NCBI GenBank assembly: GCA_965112735.1 | Contig: OZ218962.1 | Span: 1,116,001-1,180,000, forward strand | Direction of reading: 5' to 3' | DNA from: Phaeosaccion multiseriatum | Taxonomy: Eukaryota > Ochrophyta, other classes | Length of the DNA stretch: 64,000 nucleotides | In this document: positions 63,091 through 64,000 of the stretch, piece after piece | How the letters are laid out: the number at the start of each line of letters is the position of its first letter | Position numbering within the stretch: the stretch's first letter is position 1 | Notes under the pieces: model-generated | Told to the model about the DNA's origin: nothing | Seen by the model: only the letters and a program-made list of their open reading frames with translations | Databases searched by the model: none | Position numbers and translations under genes: made by a program

Positions 63091-64000
63091 ATGGAGGCTC
63101 TGAGCCTGAAGGAGCGCCTCTTCGACCTGCAGGCCTTTGCAGAGCGGGTCAGCAGCGCGGCGGAACACTTGGGCACGTACACGTCTTCCTTGTCCTCCTC
63201 CTTCGCGGCTAGTAGGAGGAGTACCGCCGTAGAGGTGGGGTGGGGAAGTGAGCTGGGGGGGGGGGGTCTTAAATACAGCCACGACTTCTCCGCTGATCTC
63301 TCTGGTCTTCACAGCATTTATAAAGTCCAAACCCCCCTCTCTCTCTCTTACTGAGCAGGCAGCAGAGGCTGATGAGCAGCGGAGGCAGTTGCAAGTCCTC
63401 CTCGGAGGCCTGAAGGATGCAGTGAACGACCTCATAGCTATCGCGGCTGCTCATCCTTCCAGACTGGGGTAAGGGGGCAAAGAGGAGAACGGGGGGAGTC
63501 CGGCGCTGCTCACTCCCAACGCCCCAGATGTTACTCCTCGACACCAACGTTTCTCAGGCCAGCTCCTTCCTAGAGGCCTCTCATGCTCATATGTTGGCTT
63601 TCTTGCCCCTCCCCCCCCCCCTCCTCCTCTCTCTCTCCCTCTGTCTCTTGCCCGTCTCCCCGTCCGTCTTTTGTCGTGGGCGGCTCTCTCTACCACCGCG
63701 TGTGTGTCCCCTAGACGAGGCTATGTGGCGGGCTCATCCGAACCGTTTGTACGAGCGCTGTGTGAGGCGTTGGAACGCTGCCTCTTCTTCGGAGGGTCCG
63801 GTACCGCCGATCACGCCTTCTGGGAGGTCCTGCAGCTATGGGAGGAGGAGAAGGCGCAGCAGCTGGTGAAACAGGGGCACGGGCAGGGGCAGGGGCAGCG
63901 GCACCAACAGCTGAACAGCACCTCCCTCAATGTTCCTTCCGCTACGGCGCAGACGGTCGGGGTGCTACCGCACGTGCGGAGTGAGAGGGGGAGGTGCAGG
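63091..64000 (+). CDS. RUN-domain protein, 5' part (runs off right edge)
   Basis: Three exons so far: 63091-63234, 63359-63468, 63715-beyond 64000. The N-terminus is 'MEALSLKERLFDLQAFAERV', helical. Exons 2-3 read 'LGGLKDAVNDLIAIAAAHP' then 'FVRALCEALERCLFFGG' and 'ADHAFWEVLQLWE'. This is the order of the RUN domain start (L..av..li....., followed by LC..LE..L..G........FW..l). RUN domains bind Rab- and Rap-type small GTPases in membrane traffic. After it comes a Gln/Gly-rich stretch (QGHGQGQGQRHQQ), perhaps an insertion in the domain. The exon 3 junction (63714) is supported by phase. The rest of the protein is outside the window, so the full architecture is unknown. Confidence 0.65.

Overview
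This is nuclear DNA from a eukaryote, most likely a photosynthetic stramenopile (heterokont) alga. Genes are interrupted by many GT-AG introns. Two gene products begin with a hydrophobic signal peptide followed by a short segment with phenylalanine, as in the bipartite plastid presequences of algae with secondary plastids, and one of these two is a plastid-lipid-associated (PAP/fibrillin-type) protein. The exact lineage cannot be named from the sequence alone. Introns and intergenic DNA are unusually rich in micro- and minisatellites, and many coding regions carry long Glu, Gly, Gln or Ala runs.

Layout from left to right: a multi-EF-hand protein (minus, runs off the left edge); an NRAMP divalent-metal transporter (plus); an L-rhamnose-mutarotase-like protein (minus); a WW plus RING-finger protein (plus); a giant armadillo-repeat protein occupying about 14.6 kb (minus); a protein phosphatase 2A catalytic subunit (minus); an aldo/keto reductase (plus); a plastid-targeted FAD monooxygenase (minus); an unrecognised multi-exon gene containing a MITE (minus); an ankyrin-repeat protein (plus); a telobox-Myb protein with a very long charged N-terminus (minus); an intergenic region with two small TIR elements; a BART-domain protein (minus); a two-HMG-box protein (plus); a PAP/fibrillin protein (minus); and the start of a RUN-domain protein (plus, runs off the right edge). 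Exon structures were built by joining frame-consistent GT-AG (once GC-AG) junctions; for most genes the exon lengths and phases close exactly, which is good internal evidence.

Genes are strikingly arranged as head-to-head pairs (EF-hand/NRAMP, mutarotase/RING, PP2A/AKR, unknown/ankyrin, BART/HMG, PAP/RUN) with intervals from about 40 to 500 bp, so bidirectional promoters are probable. There is no metabolic operon logic; neighbours are functionally unrelated.

The most unusual signals are: (1) an exact 11-mer, TTGGTGATACA, present nine times on both strands, in exons, introns and next to splice sites, far above chance; (2) three non-autonomous TIR elements with perfect target-site duplications; (3) microsatellites placed repeatedly just upstream of 3' splice sites with the pyrimidine strand as the coding strand; (4) a telomere-type Myb (telobox) fused to about 1,100 residues of charged tandem repeats.
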